Assembly (NCBI GenBank): GCA_963722175.1
Contig: CAVRKA010000004.1
Span: forward strand, 372,001 to 436,000
Origin: WHSW01 sp963722175
Lineage (GTDB): Bacteria; Actinomycetota; Thermoleophilia; Solirubrobacterales; 70-9
Length of the DNA: 64,000 bases
Direction of reading: 5' to 3'
Part shown: in pieces, positions 25,792 through 34,335 of the stretch
Position numbering within the stretch: the first letter of the stretch is position 1
Layout of the letters: each line of letters begins with the position of its first letter
The notes under the pieces: generated by a model
The model's database searches: none
What the model saw: only the letters and a program-made list of their open reading frames with translations
What the model was told of the DNA's origin: nothing
Translations under genes and position numbers: made by a program

Positions 25792-27342
25792 TCAGCGCAG
25801 ATCCTCGTCGGCGCGGACCGACTCGTAGACCTCGGGGGCGTAGCCGCCGTCCTCGTCCTTGGCGGTGGCCGGCTTGGCGGCCGCCGCCTCCAGGCGCGCG
25901 CGGACGGCGGACGGCCGCAGCATCGCCCGGATCCCGGCTCGCTCCTCGGCGGTCAAGAAGCCTGTCGCGAGCAGGATCAGCGGCAGCGCCAGCCACAGCA
26001 GCGTCCGCGTGGCAAAGCCGTCGAAGCCGTCGGTCGGCAACAGCAGCTCGCCGGCGGCGACGGTCGCTGCCGTCACCCCGACCAGCAGCGCCAGCCGCCC
26101 CCACTCGTACGGAACCGGGAACAGCCGCTGGGTCAGCGCGTACATGAGCACGAGCACGACGAGGTAGGAGGCGACGAGGGCGATCCCGGCACCGACGATC
26201 CCCTGCGAGGGGATCAGGATCAGGTTGAGGACGATGTTGACAACGGTGCCGGCGATCGTCGCCGGGAGGTTGAACTCGGTCCGCCCGGTGCGACCGAGGA
26301 TGACGACGAGCACGAGGTACAGCGCGTAGAGGGCGATCCCGGTCGCCAGCAGGCCAACCGCCTCGTGGGCCTCGAAGAAATCCGGGGCGGCGAGCCAGTC
26401 GACGATCCAGCGGGAGAGCAGCCAGAGCCCGGCGACCCCGAACGCGCAGACTGCGGCGAACCAGGTGAAGACGAGGCTGTAGGCGCGGCGCGCCTCGTCG
26501 TCGTCGGCGATCGAGTAGGCGAGCGGCGGCCAGGCGAGCTGGAACGCGCGGGCGATCACGTTCATCCCCTGGGCGAACTTGATCGCCAGCGCGTAGAGCC
26601 CTGCCTCGGCGAGGCCGGCGAAACGGACGATCAGGATCCGGTCGATGAAGTTGAGCGAGTAGAGCGAGAGCTCGGCCGGCATCGTCGGGAGCCCGAAGCG
26701 GATCATCCGCCGCAGCAGCGGCACCTGGACGGCGAGTGCGAGACGCCGGCGCTCGCGCCACAGCTGCACGACGAGGAACGCGGCCCCGGTGCCGAAGGTG
26801 CCCCAGAGGATCCCGGCCGCGCCCTCGTCCTCGACGGCGACCAGCCAGACGGTGACCGGGATGGTCGCCACCACGTTCAGCACCGTGAGCCCGAAATAGG
26901 CGCGGGCGCGCTCGTCGACCCGCAGCAGGGTGAGCGCGTACTCCCAGAGGGTCAGCGTCCAGAGCCCGAGCACCCCGAGCCGGACGAGCTCCGGATCCGC
27001 CTGATCGAGCAGCGCCTCGGAGATCGGCTCTGCGAACGGGAGCAGGATCAGCGCCGCCGCGGTCGTCGCCCAGAACAGCGCCGCGAAGCCGGTCCGCACG
27101 ACCGCGGGGCGGTCGACGTCCGAGAGGTAGTAGAAGCGGAGCAGGGCCTCGATCAGCCCGAGGCGAACGAGGATGCTGACCGCGATCACCGAGGCGAGGA
27201 CGACCTCTGCGGCGCCGTAGTCCGCGGGGGTCAGGTAACGCGTGTAGACGGGCAGCAGCGCAACCGCGAGCAGCTTCGAGAGCACGCTCGAGGCGGTGTA
27301 TGCGGCGCCCGTGGTCGCAAGGCGGCGCAGGTAGCCGAACAT
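25792..27342 (-). CDS. Polysaccharide flippase, Wzx/MATE-like (oligosaccharide flippase family)
   Basis: 516 residues with about 14 membrane spans, opening TTGAAYTASSVLSKLLAVAL, then LPVYTRYLTPADYGAAEV, the canonical start of this family. It would flip undecaprenyl-PP-linked repeat units across the membrane. A soluble 45-residue C-terminal tail is rich in Ala, Glu and Asp. The ATG follows the stop of the ligase/polymerase gene with no base between (TAG-ATG), so the two are translated from one message. Confidence 0.9.
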   Translation of the reverse strand: MFGYLRRLATTGAAYTASSVLSKLLAVALLPVYTRYLTPADYGAAEVVLASVIAVSILVRLGLIEALLRFYYLSDVDRPAVVRTGFAALFWATTAAALILLPFAEPISEALLDQADPELVRLGVLGLWTLTLWEYALTLLRVDERARAYFGLTVLNVVATIPVTVWLVAVEDEGAAGILWGTFGTGAAFLVVQLWRERRRLALAVQVPLLRRMIRFGLPTMPAELSLYSLNFIDRILIVRFAGLAEAGLYALAIKFAQGMNVIARAFQLAWPPLAYSIADDDEARRAYSLVFTWFAAVCAFGVAGLWLLSRWIVDWLAAPDFFEAHEAVGLLATGIALYALYLVLVVILGRTGRTEFNLPATIAGTVVNIVLNLILIPSQGIVGAGIALVASYLVVLVLMYALTQRLFPVPYEWGRLALLVGVTAATVAAGELLLPTDGFDGFATRTLLWLALPLILLATGFLTAEERAGIRAMLRPSAVRARLEAAAAKPATAKDEDGGYAPEVYESVRADEDLR

Positions 27343-28794
27343 CTAGCCCATCGTCGCGGAGGGCGCGGGCGGATTTCGCCGTAGGGCGACCGCGAGCGCG
27401 AGCAGAGCCCAGACCGCAGGGTCGATCACGAAGCCCGTGTAGCCGAAGCTGTCGAGCAGGATCGCGCAGAAGCAGGCGGCGACCGCGGCTCGCGCCAACG
27501 AGGCCCCGGCGTGCGCTCCGAAGGCGGTGACCAGCGCGCAGACCAGGAGCGCGGCGTAGAGGATCAGCCCGATCACCCCCTGCTCGGCGGCGACGGTGAT
27601 CGGCTCGGAGTGCGAGACGGTGGTGCGGGCCGGCTCGATCTGCTCGTAGAAGGCGCGACCGAAGGCGCCGGACCCCCAGCCGGCGAACGGTCGGTCCTCG
27701 GCGAGCTCGAGCCCGCCCTCGACCAGGTCGGAGTGGCCGCTGTCGATGCTGCGGTCGCTCTGGATGTCGGAGGTCGGGGTCCCGCCGGCGATCACCAGCG
27801 CGACCAGGGCGACCGCGCCGAGACCCGCGACCGCGGCGACGCCGCGCCAACTCCAGCGCAGGATCGCGACGACCGCCAGTCCGGTGATCAGGGCCGCGAA
27901 GCTGGTCAGTGAGTAGCTGAACGCGAGCCCGACGAGGCCGAGCGCGAAGACCAGCAAGGCGAGCGTCAGCTCGCGTCGCGCCCCGCCCCAGGCGATGCAG
28001 GCGCCGATCGCGGTCAGCGCCAGCGCCAGGTAGCGGCCGAAGACGTTGGGGTCGAAGAAGATCGAGTTGACGCGGAAGTAGACATGGAGCTCGTTGGCGT
28101 CGAAGAGCTCGGGGTTGAGGAACAGGTCGCGGGCGAAGTACTGGTAGATCGCGACCAGGGCGCAGGCCGAGGCGACGAGTGCGACCGCGATCAGGGTCCT
28201 GCGCAGCAGTAGCGGCGACCAGTCGAGCTCGGCGAGCAACACGAAGAGGACCGCGAACGGGACGAGGAAGAAGCCGATGTTCTCGATCGCGTTCGGGACG
28301 TCCTCGGAGTAGCTCGCCTGAATCGCGTAGAGGATCAGGGTCGCGGCGAGCACCCAGCGCAGCCGGGTGGGCCAGATCCCGTCGGCCCGCGGCCGCGGCT
28401 CGGCGATCGCCGTCCTGATGACCCCGGCGGCGATCACCAGATACAGCGGCACCAGCAGGTTCGCGGTCTCGCCGCCGATCTCGAGCGGGACCCGCAGCGG
28501 GAGCACGGCCACGGCGACGATTGGCAGCGCAGCGGAATAACGGCGAAACAGAGCGGTGAGCGCGGCGAGTCCGCCGATCGCGACCAGCGCGGCGAGTCCG
28601 ATCTGCGTCGCGCTGTGGCGGAAGTCGATCACCCGCGGCTCGTCCCAGACGCTGCCGAGGACGACGATCGGCGCGATCGCCAGCGCGGCTGCCATCGCTG
28701 CGAGCCGCAGGCGGTGATCGCGGACGACGAGCGCCGTCGCCGCGGCGCCGCAGGCGCTGAGCATCCCGATCCACTCGAGCGCCGAGGCGGTCAC
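27343..28794 (-). CDS. O-antigen ligase / polymerase-like membrane protein (Wzy_C family)
   Basis: 483 residues, about 12 spans. The family hallmark is the large loop with FLNPELFDANELHVYFRVNS and the Wzy_C core SYSLTSFAALITGLAVVAIL, plus RPFAGWGSGAFGRAFYEQ and HSEPITVAAEQGVIGLILY, which correspond to the conserved loop Arg and His residues of WaaL-type glycosyltransferases. It would polymerise or transfer the lipid-linked glycan outside the cell. The GTG start overlaps the stop of the preceding gene (GTGA). Confidence 0.87.
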   Translation of the reverse strand: MTASALEWIGMLSACGAAATALVVRDHRLRLAAMAAALAIAPIVVLGSVWDEPRVIDFRHSATQIGLAALVAIGGLAALTALFRRYSAALPIVAVAVLPLRVPLEIGGETANLLVPLYLVIAAGVIRTAIAEPRPRADGIWPTRLRWVLAATLILYAIQASYSEDVPNAIENIGFFLVPFAVLFVLLAELDWSPLLLRRTLIAVALVASACALVAIYQYFARDLFLNPELFDANELHVYFRVNSIFFDPNVFGRYLALALTAIGACIAWGGARRELTLALLVFALGLVGLAFSYSLTSFAALITGLAVVAILRWSWRGVAAVAGLGAVALVALVIAGGTPTSDIQSDRSIDSGHSDLVEGGLELAEDRPFAGWGSGAFGRAFYEQIEPARTTVSHSEPITVAAEQGVIGLILYAALLVCALVTAFGAHAGASLARAAVAACFCAILLDSFGYTGFVIDPAVWALLALAVALRRNPPAPSATMG

Positions 28795-29258
28795 GGCGAA
28801 TCCGAGCCGGCCTCTGCGTTCTCGACCGATGCCGGCAGGACCGTGATCCGTCGCGGCCAGATCATCGCCCGGTCCTCGCTCGGCAGCTCGACCAGCAGCC
28901 GGTAGCGGGCCGGTGGTGCGAACTCGCCCGAGTCGGTGCGCCCGTCCCAGGTGTAGGTGACCCGGCGGCGCTTGGCGAGGGCGACGTCGCCGTCGAGGGT
29001 GCGGACCAGGTCCTCCTGGCTGTCGACGATCCCCACCAGGGCGTGGCCGTCGTCCTCGCGGACGAAGAAGGTGATCGGGACCTCGTTCGGAGGTGGGCCG
29101 CCGGGAGCGAACTCGGCCGGATCGCTCGCCGCCGGCTCGGTGACCTCTAGCACGAGGTCGGGCGTCCGCGCCCTGACCACGAGCACCGCAGTGACGAGGG
29201 TGGCGGCGAGCGCGCAGAAGAACAGCGCCGCGCCGAGCGCGACGCGGCCCCCTAGCAC
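28791..29258 (-). CDS. Membrane-anchored protein with FlgD-like Ig segment
   Basis: 155 residues. One N-terminal span (about 6-30), then an extracytoplasmic domain ending RVTYTWDGRTDSGEFAPPARYR, which matches the FlgD-like Ig pattern (W-DGR-d-G-ap-G-Y). Such modules bind or cap polymers or proteins. It starts at GTG 29258; its GGGGAG ribosome site is buried in a 10-bp stem shared with the end of the upstream gene. It overlaps the ligase gene by 4 bases, so the two are probably stoichiometrically coupled. Confidence 0.7.
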   Translation of the reverse strand: MLGGRVALGAALFFCALAATLVTAVLVVRARTPDLVLEVTEPAASDPAEFAPGGPPPNEVPITFFVREDDGHALVGIVDSQEDLVRTLDGDVALAKRRRVTYTWDGRTDSGEFAPPARYRLLVELPSEDRAMIWPRRITVLPASVENAEAGSDSP

Positions 29259-29259
29259 T

Positions 29260-29306
29260 AGTGCTCCCCACCGTGGGCAGCGGCGCTGGCCGCGGCGGGG
29301 AGCACT
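29260..29306 (-). promoter_or_regulatory. Hairpin sequestering a ribosome-binding site
   Basis: AGTGCTCCCC (29306-29297) pairs perfectly with GGGGAGCACT (29269-29260), loop of 27. The 3' arm contains the GGGGAG Shine-Dalgarno of the gene starting at 29258, and the 5' arm overlaps the stop codon of the upstream LytR_C gene. Ribosomes finishing the first gene would open the stem, which would couple translation. It could also act as a partial terminator. Confidence 0.5.
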
Positions 29307-30096
29307 AAGCGCGGTCCTCTCCCGCGATTACGACCACGTCGGCGCCGCCGGCGAGGTCGCGCAGCTCGGGCTCCAGCGGGTCCACCTTGCCGACCCCGAG
29401 GTCGCGGGCGACCTTCTGCGCTGCGGGCTTCTGATGCTTGGCGTAGAAGACCTCGGTCCTCTCGACGCCGGGCGCGGTGTTGGTGATCGCCCCGACCGCG
29501 TAGCCGCCGGCCTTGAGGTCGGATGCGACCTTGCCCGCGAGCCCGTTGATCGAGGTGCCGTTGAGGACCGCTACCTCGACGTCGGCCGGGTTGATCGCCC
29601 CGATCCGCGGGCCGCCCGGTGCCTCGTCCTCGTAGAGCAGGTCCTGGGTGATCACGATCGCCCCGACGCCGAGCAGCAGCGCCACGACGCCGATCGCGAC
29701 GAGGACGCGCGGCTGCGTGGCCCGGTTGACGAACCGGCGCCAGCGTGGATGCGGCGCCAGCGCAGCCCGCTCCATCGTGATCCGTTCGAGCGCGGGCCGC
29801 TCGTGGGTCACCCGGGCCGCTGCAGCGGACCCCACGCCGGGGGTCGTCCCCGCGGCGGGCTCGGCGATCGCGGTCGCCCCGGTCAGCTCCTCGAGCTCCG
29901 CCTCGGCGGCGTCGAGCCGCCGCTCGCTGACGGCGAGGTTCTCCGCCGGATAGTCCGGCTCGCCCTCCATCCACGCGTGCAGGCGGCGGACGTCGCGGCG
30001 CTGCGAGAGGTAGAGCGGCAGCAGGAGCAGCACACCGATCAGCGACCCGAGCGCGATGAAGCCGCCGACCGTGTCGAAGATCTCGCCGACCTGCAC
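29305..30096 (-). CDS. LytR_C domain membrane protein (first of tandem pair)
   Basis: 263 residues. One span at the N-terminus (about 11-30), a Glu/Ala-rich cytoplasmic segment, a second span (about 130-150), then a C-terminal LytR_C-type domain (VEVAVLNGTSINGLAGKVAS, DLKAGGYAVGAITN, ending VVVIAGED). This domain normally sits C-terminal to LytR-CpsA-Psr phosphotransferases that attach glycans to the wall, but here the catalytic LCP domain is absent. It begins with GTG, four bases after the stop of its paralogue, and is located between polymerisation and sugar-modification genes. Confidence 0.75.
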   Translation of the reverse strand: MQVGEIFDTVGGFIALGSLIGVLLLLPLYLSQRRDVRRLHAWMEGEPDYPAENLAVSERRLDAAEAELEELTGATAIAEPAAGTTPGVGSAAAARVTHERPALERITMERAALAPHPRWRRFVNRATQPRVLVAIGVVALLLGVGAIVITQDLLYEDEAPGGPRIGAINPADVEVAVLNGTSINGLAGKVASDLKAGGYAVGAITNTAPGVERTEVFYAKHQKPAAQKVARDLGVGKVDPLEPELRDLAGGADVVVIAGEDRA

Positions 30097-30100
30097 GAGA

Positions 30101-30901
30101 CTAGGAGCCGAAGTCGGCGTCGTCGCGGCCGATCACCAGCGCCAGCGGAGCGCCGCCGGCGACGTCGCGGATCTCGTCGATCATCGGCGTCACCTCGGGT
30201 TCGCCGAGCTGGTCGGCAACCGCGTCCGCAAGCTCGGTGGCGTCCGCCTCGTTGTCGGGCTCGAACATGACCGTCGTCTCGTCGAAGCCCGACGGGGCGT
30301 CGGCCTTCTCGCCGACGCCGAAGTCCGTCGGCTGGATCACCTGCTTGGCGACCACACCGGCCAGACCCGCGACCCCGGCGATCTCGCCGCCGCCGACCGC
30401 CTCCTCCTGGGTCGCGTTGAGGACCGCCACCTCGACCTTCTCCTCCTTCGGCTTGTCGCTGCCCTTGTTGCCGTCGCCTCCGCTCCCACCGGTGTCGTCG
30501 CCGCCGACCAGACCGAAGCCGCTGGTCAGCACGCCGGCCGCGATCACGGCCGCGGCGAGCACGGCGACGATGTAGCGCGGGTCGACCGGGAGGCGGCGGT
30601 CGATCGCCGCCCATCGCTCCCCGATCCAGTCGCCCACCCCACGCAGCCAGAGCGCCGCGCGGCTCGGTGGCGCCTCCTCGGCCTCCTCGGCCTCCTCCGC
30701 CTCGGCCTCCTCGCCGCGCGCCTCGGCGGCCGCGATCTCCGCCTCGGCAGCCTCGCCGGCGCGCTCCGGAGCGCGTCCGGCCCACTCCCGCAGACGCCGT
30801 ACCTCACGGGCCTGCTGGATGATGAGGAAGGCGAGGATCGCGAGGCCCAGAAATGCGGCGATGCCGAGGTAGGGCCCGATCTCGTCGATCAGGTCGGTCA
30901 T
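30101..30901 (-). CDS. LytR_C domain membrane protein (second of tandem pair)
   Basis: 266 residues with the same layout as its neighbour: an N-terminal span (13-29), an Ala/Glu-rich stretch (48-78), a second span (about 110-130), a Gly/Asp/Lys-rich linker and a LytR_C domain (VEVAVLNATQ, GVAGLAGVVAKQV, closing ALVIGRDDA). The two probably arose by duplication and may form a heteromer. It lies 22 bases downstream of the CapD-type gene and starts at ATG 30901. Confidence 0.75.
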   Translation of the reverse strand: MTDLIDEIGPYLGIAAFLGLAILAFLIIQQAREVRRLREWAGRAPERAGEAAEAEIAAAEARGEEAEAEEAEEAEEAPPSRAALWLRGVGDWIGERWAAIDRRLPVDPRYIVAVLAAAVIAAGVLTSGFGLVGGDDTGGSGGDGNKGSDKPKEEKVEVAVLNATQEEAVGGGEIAGVAGLAGVVAKQVIQPTDFGVGEKADAPSGFDETTVMFEPDNEADATELADAVADQLGEPEVTPMIDEIRDVAGGAPLALVIGRDDADFGS

Positions 30902-30923
30902 GCGAGTGGGGAAGTCTTGCCGA

Positions 30924-32804
30924 TCAGGCGAGCGTGTGGCGCGTCGTTCCCTCGCCGCCCATCAGCGCGACGACCTGCTGCGCAAGACCCGCTTCGTCGC
31001 CGGTCGCGACCAGGTCGAGCAGCTCCTCGACCGTCGCCTCGACCCAGTCCGGGTCGAGCTGGTCGGTGCGCACCGCGCGGACGATCCGCTCCGCGGTCGT
31101 CGGCTGCGGGCGCTCGTCGACGTTGAAGAGCTCCTCGTGAATCTTCTCCCCGGGCCGGACGCCGATGATCTCGATCGCGATGTCGGTCTCGGGTTCGTAC
31201 CCGGCGAGGCGGATCATGTTGCGCGCCAGGTCGACGATGCTCACCGGCTCGCCCATCTCGAGGACGTAGACCTCGCCCGACGCGGCGCCCAGGTCGCCCG
31301 CCTGGATCACCAGCTGCACAGCCTCCGGAATCGTCATGAAGTAGCGGGTCATCTCCTCGTGGGTGACGGTCACCGGCCCGCCCTGCTCGATCTGCGAGCG
31401 GAAGATCGGGACGACGCTCCCGGACGACGCGAGCACGTTGCCGAAGCGGACCGTCGTGAACCGGGTCGCGGGGTGGCGCGCGCCCACCGCGGCGACGATC
31501 CACTCCGCCATCGCCTTCGTCGCGCCCATCACCGTGCGCGGGTTGACGGCCTTGTCGGTCGAGACGAGCACGAACCTCTCCGCGCCGGAGGCGGCCGCGG
31601 TCTTCGCGGTCACCTGGGTGGCGATCGCGTTGTTGCGGAGCGCCTCGAGCGGATTGGTCTCCATCAGCGGCACGTGCTTGTAGGCCGCCGCGTGGAAGAC
31701 GACCTCGGGCTTGAACCGCTGCATCACCTCGAGCATCCGGTCGCCCTCCTTGCAGTCGGCGAGCACCGACTCGATCCGCGTGAAGTGCCAGTTCGAGGTC
31801 ATCTCGCGGTCGATCTCGAACAGGTTGTCCTCGGCGTGGTCGAGCAGGACCAGCAGCCGCGGGCGCACCCGGGCGATCTGGCGCACGAGCTCGGAGCCGA
31901 TCGAGCCGCCGGCGCCGGTGACCAGGACGCGCTTGTCCTCGAGGTAGGCGCCGACCCGGTCGAGCTCCATCACCACCGGGTCGCGACCGAGCACGTCCTC
32001 GACCCGCACCTCGCGCAGCTGGCGGGTGAGCTGGACGCCGCCACGCAAGAGCTCGAACACGGTCGGCAGCGTGCGGACCTCGATCTCGCGCTCGCGGCAG
32101 GCGGCGACGACGTTGCCGCGCAGGACGCCCGGGGCCGAGGGGATCGCGATCACGACCTCGTCGGGGGAGGTCCGGTCGAGGATCGCGCCGAGCTCCGCGG
32201 TCGTCCCGAGCACCTTCACCCCGGCGGCACGCATGTTGCGCTTCGAGGGGTCGTCGTCGACGAAGCCGATCGCGTGGGCGCCGAGGCCGGGGTTCAGCTG
32301 CAGCTCGCGAACGACCATCTGGCCGCCCGACCCGGCGCCGATCACGAGCAGGCTGCGCGAGCGCCCGCGCGCGGTGCGTTGCGGGCGCTCGGCGATCGAC
32401 CGCCTGGCCAGCCGCGCGCCGCCGAGAAAGACGCAACAGAGGATGAAGTCGATGATCACGACCGACCGCGGCAGGCTGTCCGGGTACGGCTTGACGAGGA
32501 CGAAGATGAGGACGAGGAGCGCGCTCGCGACGGCCAGCGCCCGGACCAGCGGCCAGAGATCGGGAAGCCGGAAGTAGCGCCACCACTGATGGTGCTGGCC
32601 GAGGACCTCGAGCACCAGGGACTTGCCGATCGCGACGAAGGCGACCGAGCCGACGAGCATGCTCACGTAGCGCTCGGGGATATCGCCGCCGGCGTCGAGG
32701 AAGCGGAGGAAGAAAGCGAGCGCCAAGGCGAGCGCGCAGAGCAGCGCGTCGGCGGTGAACTCCAGCGCCCGACGCCGGTACACAGGGTCGGACAGGCGTT
32801 GCAT
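30924..32804 (-). CDS. Nucleoside-diphosphate-sugar dehydratase, CapD/WbpM/PglF type
   Basis: 626 residues. Four N-terminal membrane spans (about 18-36, 46-66, 88-105, 115-132), a first Rossmann domain (GAGSGG 156-161) and a catalytic extended-SDR domain with GAGGSIGSE (297-305), STDK (415-418) and MGATK, where Lys430 stays but the usual Tyr three residues back is Met, as in this subfamily. It converts UDP-GlcNAc-type sugars to 4-keto-6-deoxy (or 5-epimer) forms for polysaccharide assembly. A TACACT element 8 bases ahead of the ATG gives a leaderless start, making this the first gene of the leftward polysaccharide operon. Confidence 0.92.
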   Translation of the reverse strand: MQRLSDPVYRRRALEFTADALLCALALALAFFLRFLDAGGDIPERYVSMLVGSVAFVAIGKSLVLEVLGQHHQWWRYFRLPDLWPLVRALAVASALLVLIFVLVKPYPDSLPRSVVIIDFILCCVFLGGARLARRSIAERPQRTARGRSRSLLVIGAGSGGQMVVRELQLNPGLGAHAIGFVDDDPSKRNMRAAGVKVLGTTAELGAILDRTSPDEVVIAIPSAPGVLRGNVVAACREREIEVRTLPTVFELLRGGVQLTRQLREVRVEDVLGRDPVVMELDRVGAYLEDKRVLVTGAGGSIGSELVRQIARVRPRLLVLLDHAEDNLFEIDREMTSNWHFTRIESVLADCKEGDRMLEVMQRFKPEVVFHAAAYKHVPLMETNPLEALRNNAIATQVTAKTAAASGAERFVLVSTDKAVNPRTVMGATKAMAEWIVAAVGARHPATRFTTVRFGNVLASSGSVVPIFRSQIEQGGPVTVTHEEMTRYFMTIPEAVQLVIQAGDLGAASGEVYVLEMGEPVSIVDLARNMIRLAGYEPETDIAIEIIGVRPGEKIHEELFNVDERPQPTTAERIVRAVRTDQLDPDWVEATVEELLDLVATGDEAGLAQQVVALMGGEGTTRHTLA

Positions 32805-32812
32805 CGCGAGCG

Positions 32813-32818
32813 AGTGTA
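32813..32818 (-). promoter_or_regulatory. -10 element of the CapD-type gene
   Basis: TACACT on the minus strand, 8 bases before ATG 32804. It likely drives the leftward run of polysaccharide genes. Confidence 0.5.
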
Positions 32819-32843
32819 GGGCGGAATCACGGATGCCGGTGGG

Positions 32844-32849
32844 TAAGGT
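32844..32849 (+). promoter_or_regulatory. -10-like element of the DedA gene
   Basis: TAAGGT with 11 bases to ATG 32861, inside the 56-base divergent gap with the CapD-type gene. Confidence 0.35.
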
Positions 32850-32860
32850 GTCCGGCTCGC

Positions 32861-33520
32861 ATGGACCCGCTCAGCCTCCAGCTGTCGCTCGCCCCCGCCT
32901 CGGTCACCGACGCGATCCTCGATCCGATCGTCAACGCGGCGACCGACTTCATCGACGCGGTCGGCGTGCTCGGGGTGTTCATCCTGATGACGCTCGAGAG
33001 CGCCTGCATCCCGGTCCCCAGCGAGGCGATCATGCTGTTCGCCGGCTTCAACGTCTCCGAGGGCGACATGACGATGTTCGGGATCATCGCCGCGGGGGTG
33101 CTCGGGAACGTCGTCGGCTCGTGGATCGCCTACGCGGCCGGCTATTACGGGCGGCTCGAGCTGCTCGACAAGAACCGCTTCATCCACATCAACCGCAAGC
33201 ACCTGGAGTGGGCCGACAACTGGTTCCAGCGCCACGGGGACGCAACGGTGTTCTTCACCCGGATGCTGCCGATCATCCGCACCTTCATCTCCCTGCCGGC
33301 CGGCGTCGCGCGGATGCCCTTCTGGCGCTTCACGTGGCTCACGCTCTTGGGCTGCATCCCCTGGGTGACGCTGCTTGCGTTCATCGGGCGCGAGGTGGGC
33401 GACAGCTGGGAGGAGTGGCGCGACAAGCTCCACTACTTCGACTACCTCGTGATCGCCCTCGCGGTCGGCGGGCTGATCTGGCTCCTGATCCGTCGTTGGC
33501 GCGATCCGAAGCCCGCGTAG
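32861..33520 (+). CDS. DedA family membrane protein
   Basis: 219 residues. Carries the DedA signature: ESACIPVPSEAIMLFAG (re-entrant loop acidic residue), the F-x-R-x3-R motif as FFTRMLPIIRTFISLPAGVARM, and the closing GCIPWVTLLAFIGREVG. DedA-family proteins include flippases that return undecaprenyl phosphate or other lipids across the membrane. Here it sits two bases before uppP, which makes undecaprenyl-phosphate recycling the natural reading. Confidence 0.9.
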   Translation: MDPLSLQLSLAPASVTDAILDPIVNAATDFIDAVGVLGVFILMTLESACIPVPSEAIMLFAGFNVSEGDMTMFGIIAAGVLGNVVGSWIAYAAGYYGRLELLDKNRFIHINRKHLEWADNWFQRHGDATVFFTRMLPIIRTFISLPAGVARMPFWRFTWLTLLGCIPWVTLLAFIGREVGDSWEEWRDKLHYFDYLVIALAVGGLIWLLIRRWRDPKPA

Positions 33521-33522
33521 GG

Positions 33523-34335
33523 TTGTCCGGCGCGGCCGCCGCTCCCGGCCTCACCGTCGCCAGGGCGGCGGCGCTCGGGATCGTCCAGGGACCGACCGAG
33601 CTGTTGCCGGTGTCGAGCTCCGCTCACCTCTCGCTGCTGCCGCGGCTGGCCGGCTGGGATTGGAGCGGGATCGACCCCGAGGCTCGCAAGAGCTTCGAGG
33701 TGGCCCTGCACGCCGGCACCGCCGGGGCGCTGCTGATCGGCCAGCGGCGCGAGATCGCCGCCGAGCTCGCCGCCTTCGACGCCCGCCGCGCCGCGGTCGT
33801 CGCGCTCTCGTTCATCCCCCCGGCGCTCGCCGGATACTTCCTCGAGCGCCCGATCGAGTCCCGCCTCGGCGGGCCGCGGACGATCGCCGCCGGGCTGGCG
33901 GCCGGCGCGGCGGCGATGCTCTGGGCCGACACCCGCCCGCAGCAGCGCGGACCCGGCGACGCGACCCCGGCCGACGGGCTGGCGCTCGGGGTCGCGCAAG
34001 CGGCGGCGCTGGCGCCCGGCGTCTCGCGCAACGGCGCCACCCTGACCGCCGCCCGCGCCCGTCGCTTCACCCGCGAGCACGCCAACCTGCTCTCGCGCAC
34101 CGTCGCGCTGCCGGTGATCGTCGGGGCGACGCTGCTCAAGGGCACGCGGCTGCGCCGGCGGGGAGTGACGCCCGAGCTTCGCCGCGCGATGGGGGCCGGG
34201 GTCGCGGCCTCGTTCGCGTCCACGCTCGCCTCGCAGCGGCTCATCGGCGTCGTCGAACGCGACCGGGCGCTGTGGCCGTACGCCGCCTACCGGCTCGGCT
34301 TGGCGGCCGTGGTCGCGGTCAGAATGAGTCGATGA
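33523..34335 (+). CDS. uppP: Undecaprenyl-diphosphatase
   Basis: 270 residues, membrane. It removes one phosphate from undecaprenyl-PP to regenerate the lipid carrier for wall and polysaccharide synthesis. Motifs are ALGIVQGPTELLPVSSSAHL (usually EGxTEFLPVSSTGHL, so the first Glu is Gln here and the second is kept) and PGVSRNGATL (usually PGxSRSGxT). The start is a TTG two bases after the DedA stop with only a weak TAGGG; no better in-frame start exists. It overlaps purM by ATGA. Confidence 0.87.
   Translation: MSGAAAAPGLTVARAAALGIVQGPTELLPVSSSAHLSLLPRLAGWDWSGIDPEARKSFEVALHAGTAGALLIGQRREIAAELAAFDARRAAVVALSFIPPALAGYFLERPIESRLGGPRTIAAGLAAGAAAMLWADTRPQQRGPGDATPADGLALGVAQAAALAPGVSRNGATLTAARARRFTREHANLLSRTVALPVIVGATLLKGTRLRRRGVTPELRRAMGAGVAASFASTLASQRLIGVVERDRALWPYAAYRLGLAAVVAVRMSR

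Noticed and set aside
25784..28774. Nearly 1000-codon minus-strand frame across the flippase and ligase genes
   Set aside because: It is a shifted reading of those genes, Arg-rich and without hydrophobic spans; the alternative frames give canonical membrane proteins.
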